A stretch of 35,369 nucleotides of DNA from Saprolegnia diclina VS20. Its lineage: Eukaryota; Oomycota; Saprolegniomycetes; Saprolegniales; Saprolegniaceae. The DNA lies in the NCBI RefSeq assembly GCF_000281045.1, contig NW_008246078.1, positions 272,191 through 307,559 on the forward strand, given 5' to 3'. The notes beneath the pieces are model-generated. The model was given only the letters and a program-made list of their open reading frames with translations, searched no databases and was not told where the DNA came from. Positions 1 to 8,749 of this stretch are shown here, one piece after another. Numbering within the stretch: position 1 is the first letter of the stretch; each line of letters opens with the position of its first letter. Made by a program: the position numbers and the translations under genes.

Positions 1-180
1 GTCCAGTGCATACTGTCATGACTACCGTGCTAAGATCTGAGAATATGAACCGCCCAATCTGAGTTGTTAGCCACGGTACCGTTGCCGTCGGGCGATTTTT
101 CTCAACTTCATCTTGTCTACGCGCGCGTGTCGGCGATACCGGTTCTTGTACCCTTTGACGCTTGACGCTGCTTTGACTGA

Positions 181-1350
181 TCAAGGTGTTGTCGCTGCGT
201 CCTCATGCAGCATACGAAGGCTTCGGTCTACTTCGTTGAGGACACCAAGCACGACCGGCGAGTTACCAGCAACGTGTTGAGCGCGTCGCACGCATCGAGC
301 ACATGCATTAGTACCTTTTCTGGGCGTGTACATGCGCTGTAGAGGCTCGTGGCGTTCTCGCTCAAGTACTTGGTGATCCCTACCACTGTGCCACTGTGCT
401 AGTACAGTGCTGGCATCGGTGCTGCGCTGGTCGCAGACTTCGGTGCCGGAGCAATAGATTGGCCATTGCACTCGAGCCAGCCGTCTATACGTTAGGATTA
501 ATGGAGTCAACGCGCAAGAGCAACAACGTCGAGCGCTGGTGCGACGCAGGGGTCGCTGATTTCTGTATCCGGACAAAACAAAATCCGGATACCTGGCAGA
601 AAGTGCAAATTCGTCCGACGACGTCGGCGCAGCACAAGGATCTGTGCGTTGTCTTCGGAGCGCGCCCCACGCGTTTCTGTGCCAAACGACCTTCATCTCG
701 AGCGCCTCACACAAGATGCCCTGATCCTTGCACATGGCAGCCAGCACCGCGACTACTGGCAGCGCACAGCGCGACGCGACCCACTCGTCCAACGAAGGTG
801 AGGTAGGAAGTGATCGGCATGACTCGCTCGTAACCTTCGCGTTGACTGCGCCGTTGTCTTTCGGGCGCAGGCGCGCTCGATAGAAACGATCATAGCGCTG
901 CGCCTTTTGCCCTTGCTTTGCGCAGCAGACCGCTTCGGGCGTCTGGCAGCATTCTCGCAGCGTCGAGAACGTGCTCGTTCTTGTGCCGGACTCGCTCGGT
1001 TTCTCGTCACAGTGCTCGTGCGCGTCTGTAAGTCGTTCTCACGGCTCTGTTTGGCGGTGCCAGCCCGAGATTCGAACACAAAATGCTGCTGCACGCCATC
1101 ACCTGCTGTTCAAACGTGGTGTCGCCGAAGCGCCGCCTACGACGGGTCATTGTCGCTACGAACGTCGTGCGCCGCGCTCTTTGGCGTCGATTCTCGCGTC
1201 GTTCAAGGACCTCGTCTCATCCGTTGCTTCCGATGCGATGACGACAGCGTCGTCAAAGGACATAAGGGCCCCAAGCTTGGCCGGTACAATAGCTTGCTTT
1301 TGGTAACGACCGAGGACTTTGTCGCTGCCTTACTGTACAATGACTTTGAA
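181..1350 (-). pseudogene. Decayed protein-coding gene, family not recognised
   Basis: Protein-like text survives on the reverse strand in several short pieces that change frame. One piece (about 1322 to 1155) contains LGRYQKQAIVPAKLGALM. One (about 1090 to 800) is rich in Arg, Ala and Glu, like a degraded coiled coil. One (about 792 to 687) reads WVASRCALPVVAVLAAMC followed by a short acidic stretch. A last piece (about 384 to 230) contains ITKYLSENATSLYSAC and runs out of frame near position 255. There the sense continues in another frame as VVLGVLNEVDRSLRMLHEDA, which fits a one-base deletion. No full-length reading frame with start and stop can be assembled. Some of the breaks could be short introns, so a live multi-exon gene is not fully excluded. 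I do not recognise the family. Confidence 0.35.
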
Positions 1351-2139
1351 GTCACGAATCGATCCTTCTTTGTTGGCAGTTCAGCATGAACTAGGACGCG
1401 CTAGGCGCGCGCGATTCTCGACACCCCCGCTTGGCTACACATCACAAGGATGGCAACAGAAAAAGCGGCTTGATCGCAAGCGCCATGATTGCACCTTCAT
1501 AAAGACAAAGCTGCAGACTCCGCGCTTTGACCTAGTGCGGCTACGAGGTGCGATCCTAGATGCACTACAGTGTACAAACTAAGATCGTAGTGCCATCCAT
1601 CCAAGAAGCACTGCGCCAGGACGCCAGTGCCACGGAATCGACAACATCAAGCTTGAAATAAAGTGGGCATCACATTTAATGGCAAGTCACCCATAGTTAT
1701 TTGTGTATCGCAACTGATTCAAATGACCAACCCTATCCCTACCTAACCCTAACGTCACCAACGGTCAGCTTTGCTCCCTCCACGTCTTTGGTCAGTCGAT
1801 GTCGAGGCATCCAATCGAGCTCGTCGTACAGCTGCAAAGACTACATCTCCGTACACAGCTCACTTCCATCTTCAATCAAGAGAGAATATGACTTCGGTTT
1901 TGGCGATTCGAACGCATTTTCACCCAAAATTTCGTCCCGTCGTCGGTCGAGATCGAGACAAGGACTCCAATACTGTGCGTTGCAGGCTTCAATTGCACCT
2001 TAAAAGTCGCCCAAGAAGCTCAACAAAACCTATATACAGGTAGAGCGCTTTGGTTTTGTGTGTAAAAGTGGTGGATCTGCAATTTTACGAAAGCAACTCA
2101 ACAATATGACATTTATAAAGCGCCACTAACGTCGACCGT
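1351..2139. other. Stretch without a recognised gene
   Basis: I see no coherent reading frame, RNA gene or repeat here. The part next to 2140 is the 3' flank of the reverse-strand protease gene. It shares only weak, patchy similarity with the 3' flank of the second protease copy. Confidence 0.5.
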
Positions 2140-3279
2140 TTAGCACGCCGGCTTGTCGCCGACAATGGCATCCTTCGGGACCAAGTTCTTGGCCTTGAGG
2201 ATGTCGACGATCTTGTTGATCTTGAGGCCGCCGTTGGGACCGTCGGGGCAACCACCGCAGTTGTGAAGACCAACAACGACGTTCTCCTTGGTCGAGAAGA
2301 CGGGCGAGCCCGAGTTACCGCCCTGCGTGTCGAGCTCGTAGCCAAACTCATCCGGGACGCACGACTCGATGCTCAAGTCAGTGACGACACCCGGCTTGCC
2401 ATCGTCGACGACAATCGCAGCGTACTGCGGGTAGCCGCGGGGGTTGCCAATGATGTGGATCTCCTCCTTGAGCTTGGGGCCGTCCGGGCGGACCTGGAGG
2501 TAGCCGTACTTCTTGATGTCGACGCCGTCCTTGACGTTGAGCTTGATGAGCGCAAAGTCGTTCTCCGGGTTGGAGATGAGGTGGACAGCGTCGGTCGCGA
2601 CGATCTCGCCCTTGCAACCGAGCTGCTTGGTGTTGTTCGGGTCGTCGCACGTCGCGCAGACAGCGCCAAACTCGACCTGGACGTTCTTGGCATCGTCCGC
2701 CGTCTTGATGCAGTGGTTGTTGGTCATCAAGTGACCCTCCGAGCCAATGAGCCAGCCCGTGCAAAGCGACTTGCCGCCAATGAGGAGACGCGCCACCGAG
2801 AGCGCCGACTTTTGCTTGGCAGCATCCGCTGTGTAGCACTTGGTCGGCTTCGAGTCGTCCTTGCCGCAGATCGCCTCGAGCGGCGACGGCGGCTTGCCGA
2901 ACGTCACCTTGTCGATCGCGAAGACCGGCGTCGCCTGCTTGGTGTACGCAGCCGCTTCGTAGCTCAAGACGGCCTCCGAGCCCGAGATCCACTCGGCGAA
3001 AACGTTGGTACGCGACTCGCCGCCGACGTACTTGACCGACTCCTTGCCGTCGAGGCTCGAGATCGTGAGCGTCGCGCCGGCCGGGATGTTGAGCGCGTCG
3101 AAATGCACGGCCGTGTACGTAGCACCGACCTGCTTGATCGTGTGGCTGAACGGGGCGTCGCCGTTGAAGGTCAAGCTGAGCGGCGTCTCCTTACCAATCT
3201 CGATGGACGCCTGCTGGACGCACTGCTGCGCGGCGGCGGCGGCCGCGAAGAACGTGATCAACTTGGTCAAGCCAAACAT
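2140..3279 (-). CDS. Secreted trypsin-fold (S1/V8-like) serine protease, copy A
   Basis: The gene encodes 379 residues without introns. Residues 1-17 form a signal peptide with a hydrophobic core and an Ala run ending near Ala-Gln-Gln. Residues 18-150 are a beta-rich N-terminal region of unknown role. The rest is a chymotrypsin-fold protease domain with a complete triad: His189 in TNNHC, Asp241 in NDFALIKL and Ser323 in GGNSGSPVF. The Ser motif resembles glutamyl endopeptidases of the V8 type. Many cysteines suggest a disulfide-stabilised extracellular enzyme. An in-frame upstream ATG at 3393 exists. I chose 3279 because it gives a clean signal peptide, is shared with the second copy, and lies 29 nt downstream of an initiator element. 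The role (digestion or host-protein attack) is inferred. Head-to-head with its twin at 5226-6368. Confidence 0.92.
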   Translation of the reverse strand: MFGLTKLITFFAAAAAAQQCVQQASIEIGKETPLSLTFNGDAPFSHTIKQVGATYTAVHFDALNIPAGATLTISSLDGKESVKYVGGESRTNVFAEWISGSEAVLSYEAAAYTKQATPVFAIDKVTFGKPPSPLEAICGKDDSKPTKCYTADAAKQKSALSVARLLIGGKSLCTGWLIGSEGHLMTNNHCIKTADDAKNVQVEFGAVCATCDDPNNTKQLGCKGEIVATDAVHLISNPENDFALIKLNVKDGVDIKKYGYLQVRPDGPKLKEEIHIIGNPRGYPQYAAIVVDDGKPGVVTDLSIESCVPDEFGYELDTQGGNSGSPVFSTKENVVVGLHNCGGCPDGPNGGLKINKIVDILKAKNLVPKDAIVGDKPAC

Positions 3280-3307
3280 GCTAGTTGGTGTATTTGCAAA
3301 GGAAGGC

Positions 3308-3323
3308 AAAATGGAAAGTGAGC
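3308..3323 (-). promoter_or_regulatory. Oomycete Initiator + flanking promoter element, protease copy A
   Basis: The reverse strand reads GCTCACTTTCCATTTT. It matches the oomycete core promoter consensus GCTCATTYYNCAWTTT at 15 of 16 positions. It lies 29 nt upstream of the chosen ATG, so it predicts a very short 5' leader and supports the start at 3279. A CCAAT box (reverse strand, 3405-3409) lies further upstream. Confidence 0.75.
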
Positions 3324-5183
3324 TCGTAAGACGAACCCCAAGCGCGTGCGACTTGCGAAATCTGAGTTTGTGGATCTGAGTTGACCGCTGCATGGCCACA
3401 TGTCATTGGCTAGCCAAAGACAGATGGTGTCACTTTGCACCCGAGAATAGGAGCCGACGACGCAGTGTATCCATTATCATCACCATGAGTGCGAGGAGCG
3501 AACCCTACTACGAATGGCATTGCGCGATGGCAGTCGGGATGATGCTACCATCCTCGAGTGTTGGTTTCTTGTGGAGTCTTTGCAATGCATAGGTGCCTCT
3601 GGGTTCCTAAGTCTGGTCATCAAGTGTGATAGACATTGGGATGGAATCTGAGTTGGTGATGATCGACAACCTGGTGTGATTTGGGGCAAATACGTTTAAT
3701 CTTTAACGTCAACGCGGCGCCACTCGAATGAAATGGTAAAACGCAACCGATCAGATCTTAAACGCAGGGTCAAACCTGATGAGGAGCACCCACCACCCAC
3801 CACGTGGAAGATCGTCTGATAACCTGAGCATAGAAAGGGTCCTGCCCGTGCCGGTGCAGTCCTGATAGAGCCCACCTTCGGCCATTCGAGCACGGAGGAT
3901 TAACTGAAGAATTAGGTGCATTCACAAGTTTACCTCGAAGCTCACTGTGCTCACAATGAAGGTGCGTCTAGTTTGGTGTCGATTCCGGTCCTGTACGCTG
4001 GCCCTCGTTGCATACCGGTACTCGTGTCTCGAGGACGGGTTAGGGTAGTCGTCGAAGCGCCTGATCATCCATACGAAGCGTTGTACTATTCTGGTTCACT
4101 GTAGTCCGTAGTCCGGAAAAGGATCACGCTGCCTCGATCGTTCTTCTAGTCAAGAATGAGCATATACAGCGATGGGTAATGTAAACTCTTGTTTCCATCT
4201 TGGGTCCATTCCTCACACAAATCTTCCTTGAGACGTCCTACCATCGACTATCGCTACACTGTAGTCCCAAAACCTTGGTTTTGCTAGCCTTTTGTACTCG
4301 TGGTTCACACCCAGACTGTGTTGCTCCATCACCCCGCCGTGCACTATGCAATCGTGAGCATAAGGATGGTACGAAGCAATCCGCAGTGTAGTCGCACCCG
4401 TAAACGTACCTTGGTACAGCTGGGAGTTTGCTCAATGCGGTGGTTGCGCTCTAAGATCGGCTCGAAGGTCGCCAGGAACAGCTTGCGATCCGAGTAGTAG
4501 TGTAAGAGCACGAGGAAGCTGGGGCTGCATATGCAAGCGCATGTGGCGCACACTAGTAGAGCACTTGAACGTGAAGGATCTTGGTGAAAGATGGTTGCTC
4601 GTGTCGCACTCCTGCATCACAAAGCAGTGGCGGGTATCGTGGTCGAGGAAGTCGAAGAGGAGTCAAGGTGACACTGCGTCGGAAGAACGTGCGCAGCGTC
4701 TCGATGCGACTGCTCATAACGTTAGTACAATTCGCTATCGAGATACTGCAACCGAGACTCGAGTGACCACAAACGCGGCCAAAACGACGTGCACTGGACG
4801 AGCCGCTGTCTGGCTGCGCGACACGACCCCCACCAAGAGGAACAGGACGCAGAGTGGTGCCCGGCGTTTCCAGCGTTCTCGCTGCGTCCTTTCCTCTGCA
4901 TTCTCTAGTGTCCTTGTATTCGAGAGCCAACCTTGTGTGAATAATGAGTCGTAAACCAGGGCCCCTTGGCAATTACGGCGCGATCACGTTACGATAAGGC
5001 CATTGCATGCTATACAAAGTCACATGCAACACGTGCCGACGACTGCCCCGTGCGATGAATGCCCTTCGATCGCCTCCGAAGCTGACCTCGAAGAACGTGA
5101 AAAGCTTGAGCCCACCAAACGCACTCCAGTTGCTCCAATATCAGTGCTCTAGGGTGTTGGCCGATGAAACCGAAACGCTCGGA
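3324..5183. other. Spacer between the divergent proteases, no intact gene
   Basis: The two protease promoters face outward from this 1.9-kb spacer. I find no intact gene. On the reverse strand around 4690-4430 there is some protein-like text (for example DFLDHDTRHCFVMQECDT, then FEPILERNHRIEQ in another frame). It could be a remnant of an older gene, but it is too short and broken to assign. A CCAAT box on the forward strand (5135-5139) lies 87 bp before the second protease. Confidence 0.45.
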
Positions 5184-5199
5184 CGTCACTTTACATTTT
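5184..5199 (+). promoter_or_regulatory. Oomycete Initiator + flanking promoter element, protease copy B
   Basis: CGTCACTTTACATTTT matches the oomycete core consensus GCTCATTYYNCAWTTT at 13 of 16 positions. It sits 26 nt upstream of the ATG at 5226, almost the same place as in the inverted copy. The element is one of the few parts of the flank still alignable between copies, so both genes are probably transcribed from equivalent start sites. Confidence 0.7.
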
Positions 5200-5225
5200 G
5201 CAATCTTCTCCAGATACCAACAAGC

Positions 5226-6368
5226 ATGTTTGGCTTCACCAAGTTGATCACGTTCTTTGCGGCCGCCGCCGCCGCGCAGCAGTGCGTCCAGCAGGCGTCC
5301 ATCGAGATTGGTAAGGAGACGCCGCTCAGCTTGACCTTCAACGGCGACGCCCCGTTCAGCCACACGATCAAGCAGGTCGGTGCTACGTACACGGCCGTGC
5401 ATTTCGACGCGCTCAACATCCCGGCCGGCGCGACGCTCACGATCTCGAGCCTCGACGGCAAGGAGTCGGTCAAGTACGTCGGCGGCGAGTCGCGTACCAA
5501 CGTTTTCGCCGAGTGGATCTCGGGCTCGGAGGCCGTCTTGAGCTACGAAGCGGCTGCGTACACCAAGCAGGCGACGCCGGTCTTCGCGATCGACAAGGTG
5601 ACGTTCGGCAAGCCGCCGTCGCCGCTCGAGGCGATCTGCGGCAAGGACGACTCGAAGCCGACCAAGTGCTACACGGCGGATGCTGCCAAGCAAAAGTCGG
5701 CGCTCTCGGTGGCGCGTCTCCTCATTGGCGGCAAGTCGCTTTGCACGGGCTGGCTCATTGGCTCGGAGGGTCACTTGATGACCAACAACCACTGCATCAA
5801 GACGGCGGACGATGCCAAGAACGTCCAGGTCGAGTTTGGCGCTGTCTGCGCGACGTGCGACGACCCGAACAACACCAAGCAGCTCGGCTGCAAGGGCGAG
5901 ATCGTCGCGACCGACGCTGTCCACCTCATCTCCAACCCGGAGAACGACTTTGCGCTCATCAAGCTCAACGTCAAGGACGGCGTCGACATCAAGAAGTACG
6001 GCTACCTCCAGGTCCGCCCGGACGGCCCCAAGCTCAAGGAGGAGATCCACATCATTGGCAACCCCCGCGGCTACCCGCAGTACGCTGCGATTGTCGTCGA
6101 CGATGGCAAGCCGGGTGTCGTCACTGACTTGAGCATCGAGTCGTGCGTCCCGGATGAGTTTGGCTACGAGCTCGACACGCAGGGCGGTAACTCGGGCTCG
6201 CCCGTCTTCTCGACCAAGGAGAACGTCGTTGTTGGTCTTCACAACTGCGGCGGTTGCCCCGACGGTCCCAACGGCGGCCTCAAGATCAACAAGATCGTCG
6301 ACATCCTCAAGGCCAAGAACTTGGTCCCGCAGGATGCCATTGTCGGCGACAAGCCGGCGTGCTATTGA
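5226..6368 (+). CDS. Secreted trypsin-fold (S1/V8-like) serine protease, copy B
   Basis: This gene encodes 380 residues without introns. It has the same signal peptide, N-terminal region and intact triad (His189, Asp241, Ser323) as the reverse-strand copy. It differs by Leu4Phe and Lys369Gln. It also carries one extra C-terminal Tyr, because the stop shifted from TAA directly after Cys379 to TAT-TGA. Earlier in-frame ATGs (from 5007) would add about 70 residues that copy A lacks and would lie upstream of the initiator element, so 5226 is preferred. The retained open frame and the mostly silent or conservative changes suggest both copies are functional. Expected to be exported and to cleave extracellular protein; specificity cannot be read from the sequence. 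Confidence 0.92.
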   Translation: MFGFTKLITFFAAAAAAQQCVQQASIEIGKETPLSLTFNGDAPFSHTIKQVGATYTAVHFDALNIPAGATLTISSLDGKESVKYVGGESRTNVFAEWISGSEAVLSYEAAAYTKQATPVFAIDKVTFGKPPSPLEAICGKDDSKPTKCYTADAAKQKSALSVARLLIGGKSLCTGWLIGSEGHLMTNNHCIKTADDAKNVQVEFGAVCATCDDPNNTKQLGCKGEIVATDAVHLISNPENDFALIKLNVKDGVDIKKYGYLQVRPDGPKLKEEIHIIGNPRGYPQYAAIVVDDGKPGVVTDLSIESCVPDEFGYELDTQGGNSGSPVFSTKENVVVGLHNCGGCPDGPNGGLKINKIVDILKAKNLVPQDAIVGDKPACY

Positions 6369-6870
6369 TAAAGAGTTGCCAGTGGTGTCGTAAATGTTTA
6401 TAGTTTGAACTGGTTTGAGCTTATACTTCCGCGTTGGCACCAACACGTGGTCCATGGTGCCTTCGCTTGCAGCGTCGCTGCGAGCTCGGCGCGATGCTGC
6501 ATTGCGTGACCAGTCATACGTGAATGTCCCCACAGAGGCTGCTCAGAGAGGCCCCGCCAAGGCTGCCAACGCACCTTGAACGTCGCTGCAATTTTGTGAT
6601 TGCTCCTCGTCGAGAAACAACACCCAAGAAGCCCAAGAGAAGGTGCAGCTCGGCAAAGGAGCGTCTAATTAGCCGTGACAAGGGTGCATTGGCGCTCTGC
6701 ACGCCACCTTACATCCGAAAATGGCGATCTTCTTGGCTTCAACATGGCCGGTTTGACACGCGACCATTCATTGGTCGGTTGGGTTGGGTGGTCTTTTCTG
6801 CATATTAATTTAACGTTCAATCTTTTCACTCTACAAATATCAGGTTGAACGTACTATATTTTAAAACGAC
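6369..6870. other. Intergenic, no gene seen
   Basis: 3' flank of the second protease followed by AT-richer DNA. No coherent coding sequence was found. An 8-bp inverted repeat (ACGTTCAA at 6813-6820, TTGAACGT at 6845-6852) lies just before the hairpin at 6871. Confidence 0.5.
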
Positions 6871-6900
6871 CGTGGCCATCACTATAAAAAGATGGCCACG
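6871..6900. repeat. Perfect 10-bp hairpin with TATA-containing loop
   Basis: CGTGGCCATC, then the loop ACTATAAAAA, then GATGGCCACG: both arms are perfectly complementary. It lies about 50 bp upstream of the first of three CCAAT boxes preceding eIF1A. It may be a regulatory palindrome, or the end of a small transposable remnant together with the 8-bp inverted repeat at 6813/6845. The function is unknown. Confidence 0.8.
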
Positions 6901-6948
6901 TCGCAGCGCCAGTCTACCATCACTTGGTGTTTGTATGCTCTATTTTAT

Positions 6949-7009
6949 CCAATCCGGGCGCCGACCAAGAATATAGCCAATCAAGTGGCGGCATGTGATT
7001 TTGGCCAAT
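6949..7009 (+). promoter_or_regulatory. Three CCAAT boxes at 28-bp spacing
   Basis: CCAAT occurs at 6949, 6977 and 7005, each exactly 28 bp after the previous one. The last ends 57 bp before the eIF1A ATG. CCAAT boxes are normally bound by NF-Y/HAP complexes. The even spacing places the sites on roughly the same or slowly rotating faces of the helix. Confidence 0.6.
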
Positions 7010-7051
7010 CGGCGTCGAAGCTGGAAATAGGGGCGAGTTGGTGGTGGTCCA

Positions 7052-7058
7052 TCATTCT
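7052..7058 (+). promoter_or_regulatory. Initiator-like core before eIF1A
   Basis: TCATTCT fits the YCAYTYY core of the oomycete initiator and lies 8 nt before the ATG. The flanking half of the element is not conserved here, so this is a weaker call than those at the protease genes. Confidence 0.4.
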
Positions 7059-7066
7059 CGGAGATC

Positions 7067-7556
7067 ATGTCCTCGGCAAGCAAGAACAAGGGCAAGGGCG
7101 GCAAGAACCGTCGCCGCGGCAAGGGCGATGGCGAAGAGAACAAGCGCGAGCTCGAGTTCAAGGAAGATGGCCAGGGTGCGTACATGCCTACGCATCTCGC
7201 CACCTCGCGCCACGGCTAACGATACCAAAAACCTCGTAGAATACGCCCAGGTGCTGCGCATGCTCGGCAACGGCCGCCTGGAAGCCTACTGCTACGACGG
7301 CGTCACGCGCCTCGGCCACATCCGCGGCAAGATGCGCAAGAAGGTGTGGGTCGGCGCCGGCGACATTGTGCTCGTGAGTCTGCGCGAGTACCAGGACGGC
7401 AAGGTCGATGTCATCCACAAGTACAACGCCGACGAAGCGCGCAGCTTGAAGGCGTACGGCGAACTCCCGGACAACGCGCGCATCAACGAGACCAACGTCG
7501 ACATGGAAGGCGGCGGCGACGACGACGACTGCGGCTTTGAGTTTGACGACATTTAA
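7067..7556 (+). CDS. EIF1A: Translation initiation factor eIF1A
   Basis: Two exons, 7067-7175 and 7240-7556, are separated by a 64-nt GT-AG intron that splits a Glu codon. The product is 141 residues, close to the usual 144. The basic N-terminal tail carries [14 protein letters not shown]. The OB-fold follows, with [27 protein letters not shown] and [17 protein letters not shown]. An acidic C-terminal tail ends in FEFDDI. All of these are hallmarks of eukaryotic eIF1A. It binds the 40S A site, promotes scanning with eIF1 and helps recruit the ternary complex and eIF5B. Splicing is certain because the ungapped reading frame would lose the conserved N-terminus. The C-terminal acidic tail is slightly shorter than in animals. 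Confidence 0.97.
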
Positions 7557-7910
7557 ACGCGTTATTTTATCGGGGCGCCGACGACAATAGAGTTTTACCT
7601 CTTGGGGTGGCACGCCCACGTACGCTTTTGTCTTTTGCGCCTCTTGACGGCGGCCATTTTGTGACCATCTTAGTCTGATCTCTGCCGCTGCAGTTGCTTC
7701 CTCAAGCCCGGTATCCTCCCACACGTGGTGGCAGAGCTGATCGTCAGAGCTACTCGGAGCGCGATCGACCATCTCGGGTCCTCGGCCGCTTCCCTGAGGC
7801 GAGTAGCCCTCTACTGCAAGTACCTCCGTGCCCATCCCTATCTCGGTGGCACAGCAAATGGAACCGTTACGAGTCGGTTTCAACCGATAGCAGCCAGGAG
7901 ATGGTCGGAG
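7557..7910. other. Intergenic, no gene seen
   Basis: 3' flank of eIF1A and 5' flank of the SAM-like gene. The frame of the SAM-like gene stays open upstream into this region, but 7911 is its first ATG. No RNA gene or repeat was recognised. Confidence 0.5.
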
Positions 7911-8377
7911 ATGGCGTTTCCGAATTCCGCCGACGAGACGATGCCGAGCTTCACGACGCCGCTCGAGCTCGATGAGGACCGCGAGGCCGCCGTGACGCCG
8001 GCGCCGCTGAGCATGAGCCCCAACAAGATCCGCATGCGCATTGACGCCGCCAAGGAGCAGGCCAAGGTCGTCAACTCGGGTATGTGAGCGGCGCGGATGC
8101 AGCTCAAGCTGGCGCTAGTGTACGAGCAAGGCGAGGTGATCCACTGGATGAGCGTGCGCAGCCCGGACCTCGTGGCGTTTGGCCGAAGCCTCGAGCAGCG
8201 CGGGTTCCGGACGCTGGGCAGCATTGCGTTTCTGACCGAGGACGACCTGCCGCCGGACGTGAGCCCGGGCCTCAAGGTACGCCAGCGCGACGATAGGCCA
8301 TCATCGATGCTTCTTTGTCTTAGCACACGCTGCTCGTGGCGCTCGCGGAGCTTCGCCATGAGCTCTACCGCATGTAA
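7911..8377 (+). CDS. Small SAM-domain-like protein, three exons
   Basis: Exons are 7911-8079, 8119-8276 and 8324-8377, giving 126 residues. Intron 1 is only 39 nt (GTATGT...CTAG) and removes an in-frame TGA. Intron 2 is 47 nt (GTACGC...TTAG). The N-terminal 55 residues are acidic and Pro-rich, probably disordered, followed by KIRMRIDAAKEQAKVV. The C-terminal part looks like a sterile alpha motif: PDLVAFGRSLEQRGF, then LTEDDLPPDVSPGLKH, then the closing helix TLLVALAELRHEL. SAM domains mediate homo- or hetero-oligomer contacts; no partner can be named. The first ATG in frame is 7911. Confidence is high that this is a gene, moderate for the SAM assignment. Confidence 0.72.
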
Positions 8378-8462
8378 TTAGAGTCTTTGTTGTATTTATA
8401 CCTACACCTCTTCTCTATGGCACTGCCACCCACGTTCCAGTGCCGATGCGACGCTGGACGAC

Positions 8463-8636
8463 ATGACATGCAGAAGGGTCAGCTACTCGGAATACGCATG
8501 GGAGGCGACCAAGCAGCAGGAGGAGGAGGGAGCGAACGAGAAGCCCGAGGCAGAGTTGGACGGCAAGTGGAGTGGCACGGCGTCGTCGGTCGGCCAAATT
8601 TCTGGCCGCCCAGCCGCCGACCAACCATCATGCTGA
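8463..8636 (+). CDS. Possible 57-residue small protein or lost exon
   Basis: This short frame reads MTCRRVSYSEYAWEATKQ, then a Glu-rich stretch, then KWSGTASSVGQISGR. Composition and G/C-ending codons resemble the real genes nearby, and the frame remains open some distance upstream of the ATG. It lacks recognisable domains and no promoter element was found. It may be a small gene, the last exon of an unrecognised transcript, or chance. Confidence 0.22.
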   Translation: MTCRRVSYSEYAWEATKQQEEEGANEKPEAELDGKWSGTASSVGQISGRPAADQPSC

Positions 8637-8749
8637 TGATGATGGATGCCAAGAAGATGAAGAAGAAGGGTGGTCGCCGAGACTCTTCCTATTTCTTTGT
8701 CGTCTTGCCGTCCCACGCGGCAGCACGTTGAAGGTGCGCCTCTTCTGCC

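Larger units (their letters stand above)
2143..6362. repeat. Inverted repeat formed by the two protease CDSs
   Basis: The arms are 2143-3279 (reverse) and 5226-6362 (forward), 1137 bp each. Manual alignment finds six substitutions: codon 4 Leu/Phe, codon 11 synonymous, three more synonymous changes, and codon 369 Lys/Gln. Identity is therefore about 99.5%. It decays quickly outside the CDS. The 5' flank stays alignable for about 50 bp with indels, and the 3' flank differs from the last codon onward. The 1.9-kb spacer shows no sign of belonging to the repeat. Confidence 0.93.

Noticed and set aside
1735-1755. CCTACCTAACCCTAAC, telomere-like
   Set aside because: Only one partial unit; no array, and intact genes continue on both sides.
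2263-3321. Long open frame opposite the first protease (352 codons), and the similar frame opposite the second copy
   Set aside because: Antisense shadow of a G/C-rich CDS; Arg/Leu/Val-rich text without motifs, while the protease strand has a signal peptide and an intact catalytic triad.
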